DNA of 57,531 nt from Streptomyces sp. JJ36. GTDB taxonomy: Bacteria > Actinomycetota > Actinomycetes > Streptomycetales > Streptomycetaceae. Made by a program: the position numbers and the translations under genes. Below, one piece after another: positions 43,572 through 52,374 of the stretch. The stretch is from assembly GCF_021696945.1 (NCBI RefSeq), contig NZ_JACYHE010000034.1, positions 1 through 57,531 on the forward strand, written 5' to 3'. Below the pieces are notes generated by a model. The model was given only the letters and a program-made list of their open reading frames with translations. It searched no databases and had not been told where the DNA came from. Numbering within the stretch: the first letter of the stretch is position 1; every line of letters begins with the position of its first letter.

Positions 43572-45595
43572 TGCGTGAGGTGACCTCACTGCCGTGCGCC
43601 ATCAAGGAGGAGGAGCACTTCTGGATCCCCGTCTCGGACGGCACCCGGCTGGCGGCGCGCATGTGGCGCCCGGTGCCCTCGGACGACGAGCCGGTGCCGG
43701 CGGTCCTGGAGTTCATCCCCTACCGGAAGCGGGACCTCACCGCGTGGCGCGACTCCATCCACCACCCGTACATGGCGGGGCACGGCTACGCCAGCGTGCG
43801 GGTCGACCTGCGCGGCACCGGCGACTCCGAGGGCGTGCTCACCGACGAGTACACCGAGCAGGAGCTCTCGGACGCCGAGGACGTGCTCGCCTGGCTCGCC
43901 GACCAGCCGTGGTGCGACGGGAACACCGGCATGATGGGCATCTCCTGGGGCGGGTTCAACGCGTTGCAGGTCGCCGCCAGGCGCCCGCCGAGCCTGGGCG
44001 CCATCGTCATCTGCTCCTACACCGACGACCGGTACGCCGACGACATGCACTTCATGGGCGGGTGCATGCTCTCGGACAACCTCGCCGAGGCCTCCACCAT
44101 GTTCGCCTCCACCTCCTGCCCGCCCGACCCGGCACTGACCGGCGAGCGGTGGCGGGACCTGTGGCTGGAGCGTCTGGAGGGCAGCGGCCTGTGGCTGCAC
44201 GAGTGGCTCCAGCACCAGCGCCGTGACGACTACTGGAAGCACGGCTCCGTCTGTGAGGACTACCGGAACGTGCAGTGCCCCGTCTTTGGTGTGAGCGGCT
44301 GGGCCGACGGCTACTCCAACGCGGTGTTCCGGCTGATGGAGCATCTGGACGTGCCGCGTATGGGCCTCATCGGTCCCTGGTCGCACAAGTACCCGCACCT
44401 GGGCGAGCCCGGCCCGGCGATCGGCTTCCTCCAGGAGACCGTGCGCTGGTGGGACCGCTGGCTCAGGGGTGTGGAGAACGACGTGATGGACGAGCCCATG
44501 CTCCGGGTGTGGATGCAGGACAGCGTGCCGCCCTCCACCGCCTACGCCGAACGCCCCGGGCGCTGGGTGGGCGAACCCGCCTGGCCCTCGCCGCACACGC
44601 ACACCGAGGAGCTGCCGCTCGCCCGTTCCCGCCTCGCCGAACCGGGCGCGGAGGTCGCCGAGGAGGAGCTGAGCATCGAGTCGCCGCTGTCCGTCGGGCA
44701 GTTCGCCGGCAAGTGGTGCTCCTACGCGGCACCGCCCGACCTTCCGTACGACCAGCGGGAGGAGGACGGCGGCTCGCTGGTCTTCGAGACGGAGCCGCTC
44801 ACCGAGCCCACCGAGATCCTCGGCGGCCCCGTCGTGCAGCTCGACCTCACCGCGACCGAACCCGTCGCGATGGTCGCCGCCCGGCTCTCCGACGTGCACC
44901 CGGACGGCCGTGCGACCCGGGTCACCTTCGGCCTGCTGAACCTCACGCACCGGGAGAGCGACGAGACGCCGGAGGAGCTCGTCCCGGGGCAGCGCTACCG
45001 GGTGAACGTGCAGCTCAACGGCGTGGCGCAGCGGTTCCCCGCCGGGCACCGGATCCGGCTGTCCCTCTCCACCTCGTACTGGCCGCTGGCCTGGCCCCCG
45101 CCGCAGCCGGTGCGGCTGGGCATCGCCACCGGGTCGAGCCGGCTGCTGCTTCCGGTGCGCCCGGTCAGCGAGACCGACGAGGTCTCCCCGCGCCCGTTCG
45201 CCGAGCCGGAGGGCACCCCGCCGCTCGACACCACCCAGCTCACGCCGCGGGAGCAGCAGTGGAAGGTCTCCCGCGACCTGGTCGGCTACGGGTCCACGCT
45301 GGAGGTGGTGAAGGACACCGGCGTGGTCCGTTTCGACGACATCGACCTGGAGGTCGGACGCCGCGCCCACCAGCACTACGACTGGGTGGCGGACGACTTC
45401 GAGTCGGTCAGCGGTGAGACGGTCTCCACCATGACCTTCCACCGGGGCGACTGGCGGGTGCAGACGGTCACCCGGACGGTTCTCTCCTGCACCCGTAAGG
45501 ACTTCGTGCTCCACGCCGAACTCGACGCCTGGGAGGGGGGCCGCCGGGTGTTCTCCAAGAACTGGGACCACACGGTGCCGCGCGACCACCTGTGA
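43571..45595 (+). CDS. CocE/NonD family hydrolase (S15-type)
   Basis: This is a 674-residue serine hydrolase of the X-Pro dipeptidyl-peptidase / cocaine-esterase family. The N-terminal SDGTRLAARMWRPV and VRVDLRGTGDSEG are family marks, and the nucleophile elbow GMMGISWGGFNALQ holds Ser125. The Asp is expected in the GVSGWADGYSNAV region, and the His is likely in LIGPWSHKYPHLG. A C-terminal jelly-roll domain starts near residue 400. There is no signal peptide, so it acts in the cytoplasm, unlike many secreted relatives. Translation starts inside the ATP-grasp stop codon. The pair may make and break an amide or ester in one pathway. Confidence 0.88.
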   Translation: MREVTSLPCAIKEEEHFWIPVSDGTRLAARMWRPVPSDDEPVPAVLEFIPYRKRDLTAWRDSIHHPYMAGHGYASVRVDLRGTGDSEGVLTDEYTEQELSDAEDVLAWLADQPWCDGNTGMMGISWGGFNALQVAARRPPSLGAIVICSYTDDRYADDMHFMGGCMLSDNLAEASTMFASTSCPPDPALTGERWRDLWLERLEGSGLWLHEWLQHQRRDDYWKHGSVCEDYRNVQCPVFGVSGWADGYSNAVFRLMEHLDVPRMGLIGPWSHKYPHLGEPGPAIGFLQETVRWWDRWLRGVENDVMDEPMLRVWMQDSVPPSTAYAERPGRWVGEPAWPSPHTHTEELPLARSRLAEPGAEVAEEELSIESPLSVGQFAGKWCSYAAPPDLPYDQREEDGGSLVFETEPLTEPTEILGGPVVQLDLTATEPVAMVAARLSDVHPDGRATRVTFGLLNLTHRESDETPEELVPGQRYRVNVQLNGVAQRFPAGHRIRLSLSTSYWPLAWPPPQPVRLGIATGSSRLLLPVRPVSETDEVSPRPFAEPEGTPPLDTTQLTPREQQWKVSRDLVGYGSTLEVVKDTGVVRFDDIDLEVGRRAHQHYDWVADDFESVSGETVSTMTFHRGDWRVQTVTRTVLSCTRKDFVLHAELDAWEGGRRVFSKNWDHTVPRDHL

Positions 45596-45596
45596 C

Positions 45597-45628
45597 CCGG
45601 GGCGGGCCGGGGCGCCGGCCCGCCCCGG
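45597..45628. terminator. Bidirectional terminator between the CocE and paaK genes
   Basis: CCGGGGCGGGCC (45597-45608) and GGCCCGCCCCGG (45617-45628) form a perfect 12-bp stem with an 8-nt loop, between two convergent genes. Confidence 0.8.
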
Positions 45629-45638
45629 CCCGTGCGGG

Positions 45639-46928
45639 TCAGCGCTGGTCGAGGAGGCGCTGCTGCTTTCCGGCGGAGCGCTCCAGGGTCCCCGGTTCGG
45701 TGAGGTCGACGCCGACCGAGACGCCGACGCCGTCCTTCACCGCGTCCGCCAGCGCGGCTGCCGCCGCGGCCCGCTGCTCCGGGGTGGTGCCGGGTCGCGC
45801 CTCGGCCCGTACGGTGAGCCGGTCCAGGCGCCCCTCCCGGGTGAGCACCAGCCGGAAGTGCGGGGCCAGGCCCGGGGTGCGGAGCACGATCTCCTCGATC
45901 TGTGAGGGGAACAGGTTCACGCCGCGGAGGATGATCATGTCGTCGCTGCGGCCGGTGACCTTCTCCATCCGCCGGAAGGCCGGGCGGGCCGTGCCGGGCA
46001 GCAGCCGGGTCAGGTCCCGGGTGCGGTAGCGCACCACCGGCATCGCCTCCCGGGTGAGGGAGGTGAACACCAGCTCGCCGTGGGTGCCCTCGGGCACCGG
46101 GTCGCCGGTCTCCGGGTCCACGATCTCGGGGTAGAAGTGGTCCTCCCACACGTGCAGCCCGTCCTTGGTCTCCACGCACTCCTGTGAGACGCCGGGCCCG
46201 ACCACCTCCGACAGTCCGTAGATGTCCACCGCGTCCAGCCCGCAGCGGTCCTCGATCTCCCGGCGCATCTCCTCCGTCCACGGTTCGGCGCCGAAGATGC
46301 CGGCCCGGAGCGAGGTGCCGCGCGGGTCGACGCCCTGCCGCTCGAACTCGTCCAGCAGCGTCAGCATGTAGGACGGCGTCACCATGATGACCTCGGGGGC
46401 GAAGTCCTGGATCAGCCGCACCTGACGTGCCGTCATCCCGCCGGAGGCCGGGATCACCGTGCAGCCCAGCCGCTCCGCGCCGTAGTGCGCGCCCAGGCCG
46501 CCGGTGAACAGCCCGTAGCCGTACGCGACGTGCACCCGGTCTCCCGGACGGCCGCCCGCGGCGTGGATGCTGCGCGCCATGACCTCGGCCCAGACCTCCA
46601 GATCCCGCGCGGTGTAGCCGGCGACGGTCGGCTGCCCGGTGGTCCCGCTGGAGGCGTGCAGCCGGCGCAGCCGCTCCCGGGGCACGGCGAACATGCCGAA
46701 GGGATAGTTCTCCCGCAGGTCGTCCTTGGTGGTGAACGGGAAGCGGGCCAGGTCCGCCAGGCTGCGGCAGTCCGCGGGGCGGACGCCCGCGGCGTCGAAG
46801 GACCTGCGATAGAAGGGCGAGTGCGCGTAGGCGTGCTCCAGGGTGGCGCGCAGCCGTTCGAGCTGAAGGGAGCGCAGCCGCTCCCGGGTGAGCCCGTCCC
46901 CGGCACCGATGGCCTCCCGGACCTGCAT
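45639..46928 (-). CDS. paaK: Phenylacetate-CoA ligase family protein
   Basis: This 429-residue adenylate-forming enzyme activates an aryl or other carboxylic acid to its CoA thioester using ATP. The ATP loop is LHASSGTTGQPTVAGYT (about 90-106). Typical PaaK features are FPFTTKDDLRENYPFGMFAV, IPASGGMTARQVRLI, IYGLSEVVGPGVSQEC (about 236-251), MPVVRYRTRDLT and the C-terminal RGVNLFPSQIEEI (about 341-353). The length matches PaaK. No ring-oxidation genes (paaABCDE) are in this window, so the acid could be phenylacetate or a related substrate. ATG 46928 lies 65 nt after the SDR stop codon, and an operator-like palindrome lies between them. Confidence 0.88.
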   Translation of the reverse strand: MQVREAIGAGDGLTRERLRSLQLERLRATLEHAYAHSPFYRRSFDAAGVRPADCRSLADLARFPFTTKDDLRENYPFGMFAVPRERLRRLHASSGTTGQPTVAGYTARDLEVWAEVMARSIHAAGGRPGDRVHVAYGYGLFTGGLGAHYGAERLGCTVIPASGGMTARQVRLIQDFAPEVIMVTPSYMLTLLDEFERQGVDPRGTSLRAGIFGAEPWTEEMRREIEDRCGLDAVDIYGLSEVVGPGVSQECVETKDGLHVWEDHFYPEIVDPETGDPVPEGTHGELVFTSLTREAMPVVRYRTRDLTRLLPGTARPAFRRMEKVTGRSDDMIILRGVNLFPSQIEEIVLRTPGLAPHFRLVLTREGRLDRLTVRAEARPGTTPEQRAAAAAALADAVKDGVGVSVGVDLTEPGTLERSAGKQQRLLDQR

Positions 46929-46938
46929 CCGATCACCA

Positions 46939-46952
46939 ACCGATCATTCGGT
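46939..46952. promoter_or_regulatory. TetR-type operator ACCGA-N4-TCGGT before paaK
   Basis: ACCGA (46939-46943) and TCGGT (46948-46952) form a perfect inverted repeat with TCAT between, centred about 18 nt upstream of the paaK start. The same architecture occurs at 48948-48961 before the MDR gene. Confidence 0.6.
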
Positions 46953-46993
46953 AGCCGCTTTCCGGGCCAGCCAACAGCCCGGGCCCGCGCCCG

Positions 46994-47806
46994 TCAAGGC
47001 CCGGGTGGCGTCTCCGTGACCGGTCCGGTCTGCTCCGTCACCCGCTCGATGCGGTCCCGGACCCGGCGCATCCCGCGCAGCCAGCGATCGGTGTCGGCGG
47101 CCCGGTGCGCGTAGTGGTCGCCCACCTCGGGGTGGGGGAGGATGAGGAACCGGCCGTCCGCCAGCCCCTCCACGGTGACCTCGGCCACCTCCTCGGGCGT
47201 CAGCACGGCGCCGGTCAGGGCGGCCCGGGCGCCGGGCGGGGTGCGCTCGTACATGGCGGTGCGCACCCCCATGGGGCAGAGCGCCTGCACGGTGATCCCC
47301 CGGTCCCCGTGGGTCGCGGAGAGCCACTCCGCGAAGGCGAGGGCGCCGTGCTTGCTGACCGCGTACGGGGCGGAGTCGGCGTGCGTCAGCAGCCCCGCTG
47401 CCGAGACGGTGGCGAGGAAGTGCCCGCGCCCCCGCTCCAGCCACGGACCGAGCAGCAGTCGGGCGGCCCGCACGTGCCCCATGACGTTCACCGACCAGGT
47501 CTGCTCCCAGAGCCGGTCGGGAGCGTCCGCGCCGCCGCCGGGCTCCACGCCGGCGTTGGCGCAGAACAGGTCGATCTCGCCGAGGTGCCCGCGGGCGGCG
47601 GTGACGAGCGCGGAGACGCCCTCCTCGGCCGCGGCGTCGCCCGGGACGGCCAGCCCGCCGGTCTCCCGGGCGACGCGGGCGGCCGCCGCACCGTCCAGGT
47701 CGTTCACGACGAGCCGTGCGCCCTCGGCGGCGAACCGCCGGGCGAGGGCGGCACCGATACCCGCGCCCGCGCCGGTGACGACGACTCCGGTGTCCTTCAG
47801 TTGCAC
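46994..47806 (-). CDS. Short-chain dehydrogenase/reductase
   Basis: This is a 270-residue NAD(P)-dependent SDR. It has the cofactor motif VVVTGAGAGIGAALARRF (about 8-25), Asp in VVNDLDG (about 34-40), which suggests NAD rather than NADP, NAG in CANAG (about 84-88), and the catalytic triad Ser in ATVSAAGLL (about 138), Tyr and Lys in YAVSKHG (about 149-155). GTG 47806 follows AAGGA at 9 nt. The MDR gene lies 64 nt upstream and paaK 65 nt downstream on the same strand. It probably acts on a hydroxyacyl or alcohol intermediate of the pathway. Confidence 0.9.
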   Translation of the reverse strand: MQLKDTGVVVTGAGAGIGAALARRFAAEGARLVVNDLDGAAAARVARETGGLAVPGDAAAEEGVSALVTAARGHLGEIDLFCANAGVEPGGGADAPDRLWEQTWSVNVMGHVRAARLLLGPWLERGRGHFLATVSAAGLLTHADSAPYAVSKHGALAFAEWLSATHGDRGITVQALCPMGVRTAMYERTPPGARAALTGAVLTPEEVAEVTVEGLADGRFLILPHPEVGDHYAHRAADTDRWLRGMRRVRDRIERVTEQTGPVTETPPGP

Positions 47807-47870
47807 GATGTCCGGTCCTTGGGTGAGGAAGGGGAGGGTGGGCCGGCCGGGTGGGCCGGGGGTGTGCGGG

Positions 47871-48884
47871 TCACGCGTCGGCGACGCGGAGCACCAGCTT
47901 GCCGAGGTTGTCGCCCCGGAACAGCCCGAGCAGCGTCTCCGGGAAGGCGCGCACTCCGCCGTCCACCAGGTGCTCACGGGCCCGGAGTTCCCCGGAGGCG
48001 AGCCACCGCGCCATATCCTCCCGCGCCTCCGGGTAGCGGGCGGCGTAGTCGAAGACCACCATGCCGGTCATGGAGGCCCGGTTGACCAGGAGCGACATGT
48101 AGTTGGCCGGCCCCCGGACCGCCGTCTCGTTGTTGTACTGGGACACCGCGCCGCAGATGACGATCCGGGCGCCGCGCGCCAGCCGGGTCAGCACGGCGTC
48201 CAGGATGTCGCCGCCGACGTTGTCGAAGTAGACGTCGACGCCGTCCGGGGCGTGCTCGCGCAGTGCCTGACGGACGTCCTCGCTCTTGTAGTCCACCGCC
48301 GCGTCAAAGCCCAGCTCCTCCGTGAGATGGCGGCACTTGGCCTCGCCCCCGGCGATGCCGATCACCCGGCACCCGTGGATACGGGCGATCTGTCCCACCG
48401 CGCTGCCGACGGCTCCGGCGGCACCGGAGACCACGACCGTCTCGCCCTTCTGCGGGCGGCCGATGTCGAGCAGGCCGAAGTAGGCGGTCATGCCGGGCAT
48501 TCCCAGGACGCCCAGGTGGACGGGGAGCGGCGCCTGCTCCGGGTCGATCCGGAGCACCCCCCGCCCGTCGGAGAGGCAGTACTCCTGGACGCCGAACATC
48601 CCCGTGACATGGTCGCCCTCGGCGAAGTCCGGGTGGCGTGAGGCCACGACGCGGCCCACCGCGCCCGCCCGCATGACGGCGCCGATCTCCACCGGCGGGA
48701 TGTAGGACTTCCCCGCGTTCATCCAGCCGCGCATCGCCGGGTCCACCGAGAGGTGGAGCACCCGCACCAGCATCTCGCCCTCGGCCGGCTCGCCGGCCGG
48801 CTGCTCGGTGAACTCCCAGTCGGACTCGCGGGGCAGTCCCGCCGGGCGTGCGGCCAGCCGGAGCTGGAGGTTGGTGCGGGTCAT
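47871..48884 (-). CDS. NADP-dependent MDR oxidoreductase (PTGR/YncB-like)
   Basis: This is a 337-residue zinc-independent medium-chain dehydrogenase/reductase, similar to leukotriene B4 dehydrogenase/prostaglandin reductase and 2-alkenal reductases. Marks are LHLSVDPAMRGWMN (about 44-57), MPGMTAYFGLLDIG, the cofactor motif VVVSGAAGAVGSAVGQIA (about 150-167), FDNVGGDILDAVL and ICGAVSQYN (about 246-254). It would reduce an enone or enoyl group using NADPH. ATG 48884 follows GAGGAGA. It is the first gene of the MDR-SDR-paaK run and has a promoter and an ACCGA-N4-TCGGT operator upstream. Confidence 0.88.
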   Translation of the reverse strand: MTRTNLQLRLAARPAGLPRESDWEFTEQPAGEPAEGEMLVRVLHLSVDPAMRGWMNAGKSYIPPVEIGAVMRAGAVGRVVASRHPDFAEGDHVTGMFGVQEYCLSDGRGVLRIDPEQAPLPVHLGVLGMPGMTAYFGLLDIGRPQKGETVVVSGAAGAVGSAVGQIARIHGCRVIGIAGGEAKCRHLTEELGFDAAVDYKSEDVRQALREHAPDGVDVYFDNVGGDILDAVLTRLARGARIVICGAVSQYNNETAVRGPANYMSLLVNRASMTGMVVFDYAARYPEAREDMARWLASGELRAREHLVDGGVRAFPETLLGLFRGDNLGKLVLRVADA

Positions 48885-48947
48885 GCGGTGTCTCCTCTGC
48901 GCTGTGCTCGGCCCGGCCGGCGAGGCGCGGATTCCGAGGCGCCGCAC

Positions 48948-48961
48948 ACCGACCAGTCGGT
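48948..48961. promoter_or_regulatory. TetR-type operator ACCGA-N4-TCGGT before the MDR gene
   Basis: ACCGA (48948-48952) and TCGGT (48957-48961) flank CCAG, and the whole site reads ACCGACCAGTCGGT. On the minus strand it lies about 6-19 nt downstream of the predicted transcription start, a repressing position. Confidence 0.6.
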
Positions 48962-48973
48962 ATGGTGCGGGCG

Positions 48974-49002
48974 AGCGTATGCCGTCCCGCCGCGTGAGGC
49001 AA
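48974..49002 (-). promoter_or_regulatory. Promoter of the MDR-SDR-paaK genes
   Basis: On the minus strand TTGCCT (48997-49002) and TACGCT (48974-48979) are spaced 17 bp. The start would be near 48967, just upstream of the operator palindrome, giving a leader of about 80 nt. Confidence 0.5.
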
Positions 49003-49038
49003 GGGGCCGCCGGCACGCACGGCCACCGGCGGGCCCAT

Positions 49039-49078
49039 GCGGCCGGGCCCGGGCGGTACGCCACCCGGGCCCGGCCGC
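49039..49078 (-). terminator. Terminator of the liv operon
   Basis: GCGGCCGGGCCCGGG (49039-49053) and CCCGGGCCCGGCCGC (49064-49078) form a perfect 15-bp stem with a 10-nt loop, 11 nt past the livK stop codon. Confidence 0.8.
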
Positions 49079-49089
49079 CTCCGCCGTGC

Positions 49090-50370
49090 CTACTCGGTCA
49101 CCGGTCCGAACTCCGCGCGGGTGTCCACCGGCTCCCCGAAGACCTGCCAGCGCTCCCCCTCGACCCGCATGAGCTGCATGGTCTCGATCGGGAAGCCGTC
49201 CTCCGGTCCGGTGGCCAGGGTGACGCCGGGCAGCAGCATCTTCACCTCGACGTCGTCGAGGTTCCGCACGGCGTCCCGCAGTCCCTCCCGCGTCGGGCAC
49301 TCCATCGCCTCCAGCGCCCTGTGCATGCTGGCGGCCGCCGCCCAGCCGTACGCGTTGAACTGCACCGAGGGGTCGGCGTCCGGGGCGTACTTCTTCAGGG
49401 CCGCCCGGTACCGCTGCATCTCCGGGTCGTCCTTCCACTGCGGGTCCGCGGGGTCCTTGAAGTAGGTCGCGGAGACGATGCCCTGCACGTTCTCGAAGCC
49501 CACCGGCTTGATCACGCTGGTCGACGCCGAGACGTTGTTGACGATGTGCAGCGGGTCCCACTCGGGGTTCTTCGCGTCCGCCGCCAGCGCCTGGCTGCCG
49601 AACTTCGGCGTGGTGACGTTGAGCAGCACGTCGGCGCCGGAGCGGGCGAGGTTGCCCATCTGGGCGGCCACCGAGGGGTCCGTGACCTCGTAGCTCTCCT
49701 TCGCGACCACCGTGATGCCGGAGCCCTCGACCGCCTTCCGGAAGCCGCCGAGCAGTTCCTTGCCGAAGTCGTCGTTCTGGTAGAGGACCGCCACCTTCGC
49801 GTCCGGCTTCTCCTTCTTCAGATAGGCCGCGTAGACCCGGGCCTCGGAGATGTAGTTCGGCTGCCAGCCGATCGTCCACGGGTGCTCGTCGCTGGTGCCC
49901 CAGAGGGAGGCGCCGGTGGCGACGAACGGCTGCGGCACCTTGCGCTTGTTGAGGTAGTCCCGCACGGCCGCGGTCGACGGGGTGCCCAGCGTCTGGAAGA
50001 CCGCGAAGACCTTCTCCTTCTCGACCAGTCTGCGGGTCTCCTCGACCGCCTTCGGGGGCTGGTAGCCGTCGTCGCGGACGACGAACTCGACCGTGCGGCC
50101 GTCGATGCCGCCCTCCTCCGCGTTGACGTGGTCGAAGTAGGCGCCGATCCCCTTGCTGATCGTGCCGTAGGCGGAGGCGGGACCGGACAGCGGGTAGACG
50201 CCGCCCAGCTTGATGCTGTCCTCGGTGATCCCGGTGGTCTGCTGGCCCTCGCAGGCGCCGTCCGCGGCGGAGCCTCCTTCGTCGTCGCCGCGCTGGGAGG
50301 AGCAGGCGGAGGTGGCGAGCAGCACGGCGCATCCCGCGGCGGCCGCGCGCAGAGCGGTGTTCTTGCGCAT
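49090..50370 (-). CDS. livK: ABC transporter substrate-binding lipoprotein, LivK type
   Basis: This 426-residue periplasmic-binding-like protein belongs to the branched-chain/hydrophobic amino acid transporter family. The signal peptide ALRAAAAGCAVLLATSACSS ends in a lipobox with Cys near residue 23; its -3 residue is Thr instead of the usual Leu, as occurs in some actinobacteria. Ligand-domain marks are KLGGVYPLSGPASAYG (about 49-64) and VDGRTVEFV-like IDGRTVEFVVRDD. ATG 50370 follows GAAAGGA. It is the last gene of the livGFHMK operon, 14 nt after livM. Given the paaK neighbour, the ligand may be an organic or aromatic acid rather than leucine. Confidence 0.92.
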   Translation of the reverse strand: MRKNTALRAAAAGCAVLLATSACSSQRGDDEGGSAADGACEGQQTTGITEDSIKLGGVYPLSGPASAYGTISKGIGAYFDHVNAEEGGIDGRTVEFVVRDDGYQPPKAVEETRRLVEKEKVFAVFQTLGTPSTAAVRDYLNKRKVPQPFVATGASLWGTSDEHPWTIGWQPNYISEARVYAAYLKKEKPDAKVAVLYQNDDFGKELLGGFRKAVEGSGITVVAKESYEVTDPSVAAQMGNLARSGADVLLNVTTPKFGSQALAADAKNPEWDPLHIVNNVSASTSVIKPVGFENVQGIVSATYFKDPADPQWKDDPEMQRYRAALKKYAPDADPSVQFNAYGWAAAASMHRALEAMECPTREGLRDAVRNLDDVEVKMLLPGVTLATGPEDGFPIETMQLMRVEGERWQVFGEPVDTRAEFGPVTE

Positions 50371-50384
50371 GCGGATCGGTCCTT

Positions 50385-51491
50385 TCACGTGGTGGGCGGC
50401 ATGCCGAGGGGTTCGGCATCCCGGGTCGTGGCTCCGGCGGTGGGGGACGCGGAGGGGGGTGGGGAGGCACCGCCGGACGCGGCGTCCGGCAGCCGGCGGG
50501 GCGGGCGGGCGAGACGGCGCCGCACCGCCCGCGTCAGGCGCCCCGCCAGCCCGGCGAGCCCGGTCGGGGCGACGTACATCACCACGATGATCAGCAGGCC
50601 GAACACGACACCCGGCGCGGCCTCGCTCACGTCCTGGGAGATGCTGGGCACGTACATCACGAACGCCGCGCCGAGCAGCGGCCCGTACAGCGAGCCCAGC
50701 CCGCCTACCACCAGGCCCGCCAGCAGCGTGATGGAGAGCACGAAGGTGAAGGAGTCCGGCGACACGAAGCCGATCACCCAGGTGTAGACGCAGCCCGCCA
50801 CGCCCGCGAACATCGCGCTCCAGGCGAAGGCCAGCGTCTTGTGGACGGACAACCGCACGCCGAGCATCTCGGCCGCCGCCTCGTTCTCCCGCACCGCCAG
50901 CAGCGCCCGGCCGGTCCGGGAGCGCTGCACGTTGCGGGCCACCAGCAGGGCGACCGCCGCCACGGCGAGGGCGAGGAAGTACAGCCACTGGTCCTCCGCC
51001 AGTCCCGTCCACTCCGGCGGCACCGGCTTGTCGACGGTCAGCCCCATGGAACCGCCGGTCACCGACGCGTACCGCTTGAGGAGCGGCGGCAGGAAGACCG
51101 CCAGGGAGAGCGTCACCAGCGCCAGATAGAGACCGCGCAGCCGCAGCGCCGGCACGCCGAAGGCCAGCCCCAGCAGGAAACACCCCACGGCGGCCACCGG
51201 CAGCGTGGCGAGATGCGGCAGGCCGGTGCGGTCGAGCAGCACGGCCGCGGTGTAGGCGCCCGCCGCGAAGAAGGCACCGTGTCCCAGCGAGATCTGCCCG
51301 CCGTGCCCGACGAGATGGTTGAGGCCGGCCAGCGCCACGGCGTACAGCAGCACCATGGTCAGCTGGAAGACCCGGAAGGGGGCGAAGTAGAACGGCGCCC
51401 CGAGGACCGCGGCGGTCACGGCCGCCGCCGCCAGCAGGCGGAGCGCCCGCGCCGCCGGGGCGCCACCGGTGAGAGGACGTGCGTCGTTCAT
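50385..51491 (-). CDS. livM: ABC transporter permease, LivM type
   Basis: This is a 368-residue integral membrane protein with about 8-10 hydrophobic segments. LNHLVGHGGQISLGHGAFFA (about 58-77) is the LivM/BPD signature, and RENEAAAEMLGV (about 203-214) is the cytoplasmic loop that contacts the ATPases. The C-terminal 35 residues are Pro/Ser/Ala-rich and probably disordered. Its ATG overlaps the stop of livH (ATGA). Confidence 0.92.
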   Translation of the reverse strand: MNDARPLTGGAPAARALRLLAAAAVTAAVLGAPFYFAPFRVFQLTMVLLYAVALAGLNHLVGHGGQISLGHGAFFAAGAYTAAVLLDRTGLPHLATLPVAAVGCFLLGLAFGVPALRLRGLYLALVTLSLAVFLPPLLKRYASVTGGSMGLTVDKPVPPEWTGLAEDQWLYFLALAVAAVALLVARNVQRSRTGRALLAVRENEAAAEMLGVRLSVHKTLAFAWSAMFAGVAGCVYTWVIGFVSPDSFTFVLSITLLAGLVVGGLGSLYGPLLGAAFVMYVPSISQDVSEAAPGVVFGLLIIVVMYVAPTGLAGLAGRLTRAVRRRLARPPRRLPDAASGGASPPPSASPTAGATTRDAEPLGMPPTT

Positions 51492-52369
51492 GCCCGCTCC
51501 ACCGCCGCCCGGCCGAAGAGTCCCTGCGGGCGCAGCAGCAGCACCACCAGGATGATCAGCAGCGGCACCCCGATCTTCAGATCGGCGCCCACCGCGTCCA
51601 CGTACGCCCCCGCCAGCGTCTCGGCGACGCCGACGACCAGACCGCCCGCGACCGCACCGACCGGGCTGTCGAACCCGCCCAGGGTGGCCGCCGCGAACGC
51701 ATAGATCAGGACGCCGCCCATCATGTTCGGCTCCAGGAAGAGCTGCGGCGCCACCAGCACCCCGGAGAGCGCGCCGACCGTGGCGGCCAGCCCCCAGCCG
51801 AGCATCAGGACCCGCCCGACCCGGACGCCGGACAGCCGGGCGGAGACCGGGTTGCAGGAGACCGCACGCATGGTGAGCCCCACCGAGGTGTGCCGGAAGA
51901 GCAGATAGAGCAGCCCCATCACGGCCGCCACCACGCCGACGACCCCGAGCACGGACCAGCCGAGGCGCACCCCGGCGAGCTCCGCGCCGCCGTCCGGGAA
52001 CGGCTGCGGGAAGCTCTTCACGGTGAACGACCAGATCAGGCCCGCCGCCGCGTTGACGAAGATGAACAGCCCGACGGTGACGATGACGATCGTCAGCTCC
52101 GGGGCGCCCTCGACGGGCCGCACGATCACTCGTTCGATCAGCATGCCGCCCACGAACGAGACGCCCAGGGTGACCGGCAGCGCCAGCCAGAACGGCATCC
52201 CGGAGTGGACCAGCTGCCAGGCGACGTAGGTGGAGAACATGGCCAGCTCGCCCTGGGCGAGGTTGACGATCCCGGTGAACCGGTGGATCAGCACCAGCGC
52301 CAGGGCCAGACTGGCGTAGACGGCGCCCGAACCCACCCCCTGCACCACCTGCTGGAGGAATTCCGTCAT
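51488..52369 (-). CDS. livH: ABC transporter permease, LivH type
   Basis: This is a 293-residue integral membrane protein with the LivH marks GSGAVYASLALALVLIHRFT and GIVNLAQGELAMF (about 14-45). It also has the ATPase-contact loop TMRAVSCNPVSARLSGV (about 162-178) and about eight hydrophobic segments. ATG 52369 is used; GTG 52378, three codons upstream, would overlap the livF stop as GTGA and is equally possible. It is coupled to livM by a 4-nt overlap. Confidence 0.92.
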   Translation of the reverse strand: MTEFLQQVVQGVGSGAVYASLALALVLIHRFTGIVNLAQGELAMFSTYVAWQLVHSGMPFWLALPVTLGVSFVGGMLIERVIVRPVEGAPELTIVIVTVGLFIFVNAAAGLIWSFTVKSFPQPFPDGGAELAGVRLGWSVLGVVGVVAAVMGLLYLLFRHTSVGLTMRAVSCNPVSARLSGVRVGRVLMLGWGLAATVGALSGVLVAPQLFLEPNMMGGVLIYAFAAATLGGFDSPVGAVAGGLVVGVAETLAGAYVDAVGADLKIGVPLLIILVVLLLRPQGLFGRAAVERA

Positions 52370-52374
52370 GCCGG

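Noticed and set aside
43586..45589. Minus-strand open frame opposite the CocE hydrolase
   Set aside because: It is a mirror of the coding frame with compositional bias only; the hydrolase on the plus strand has the GISWGG elbow and coupled start.
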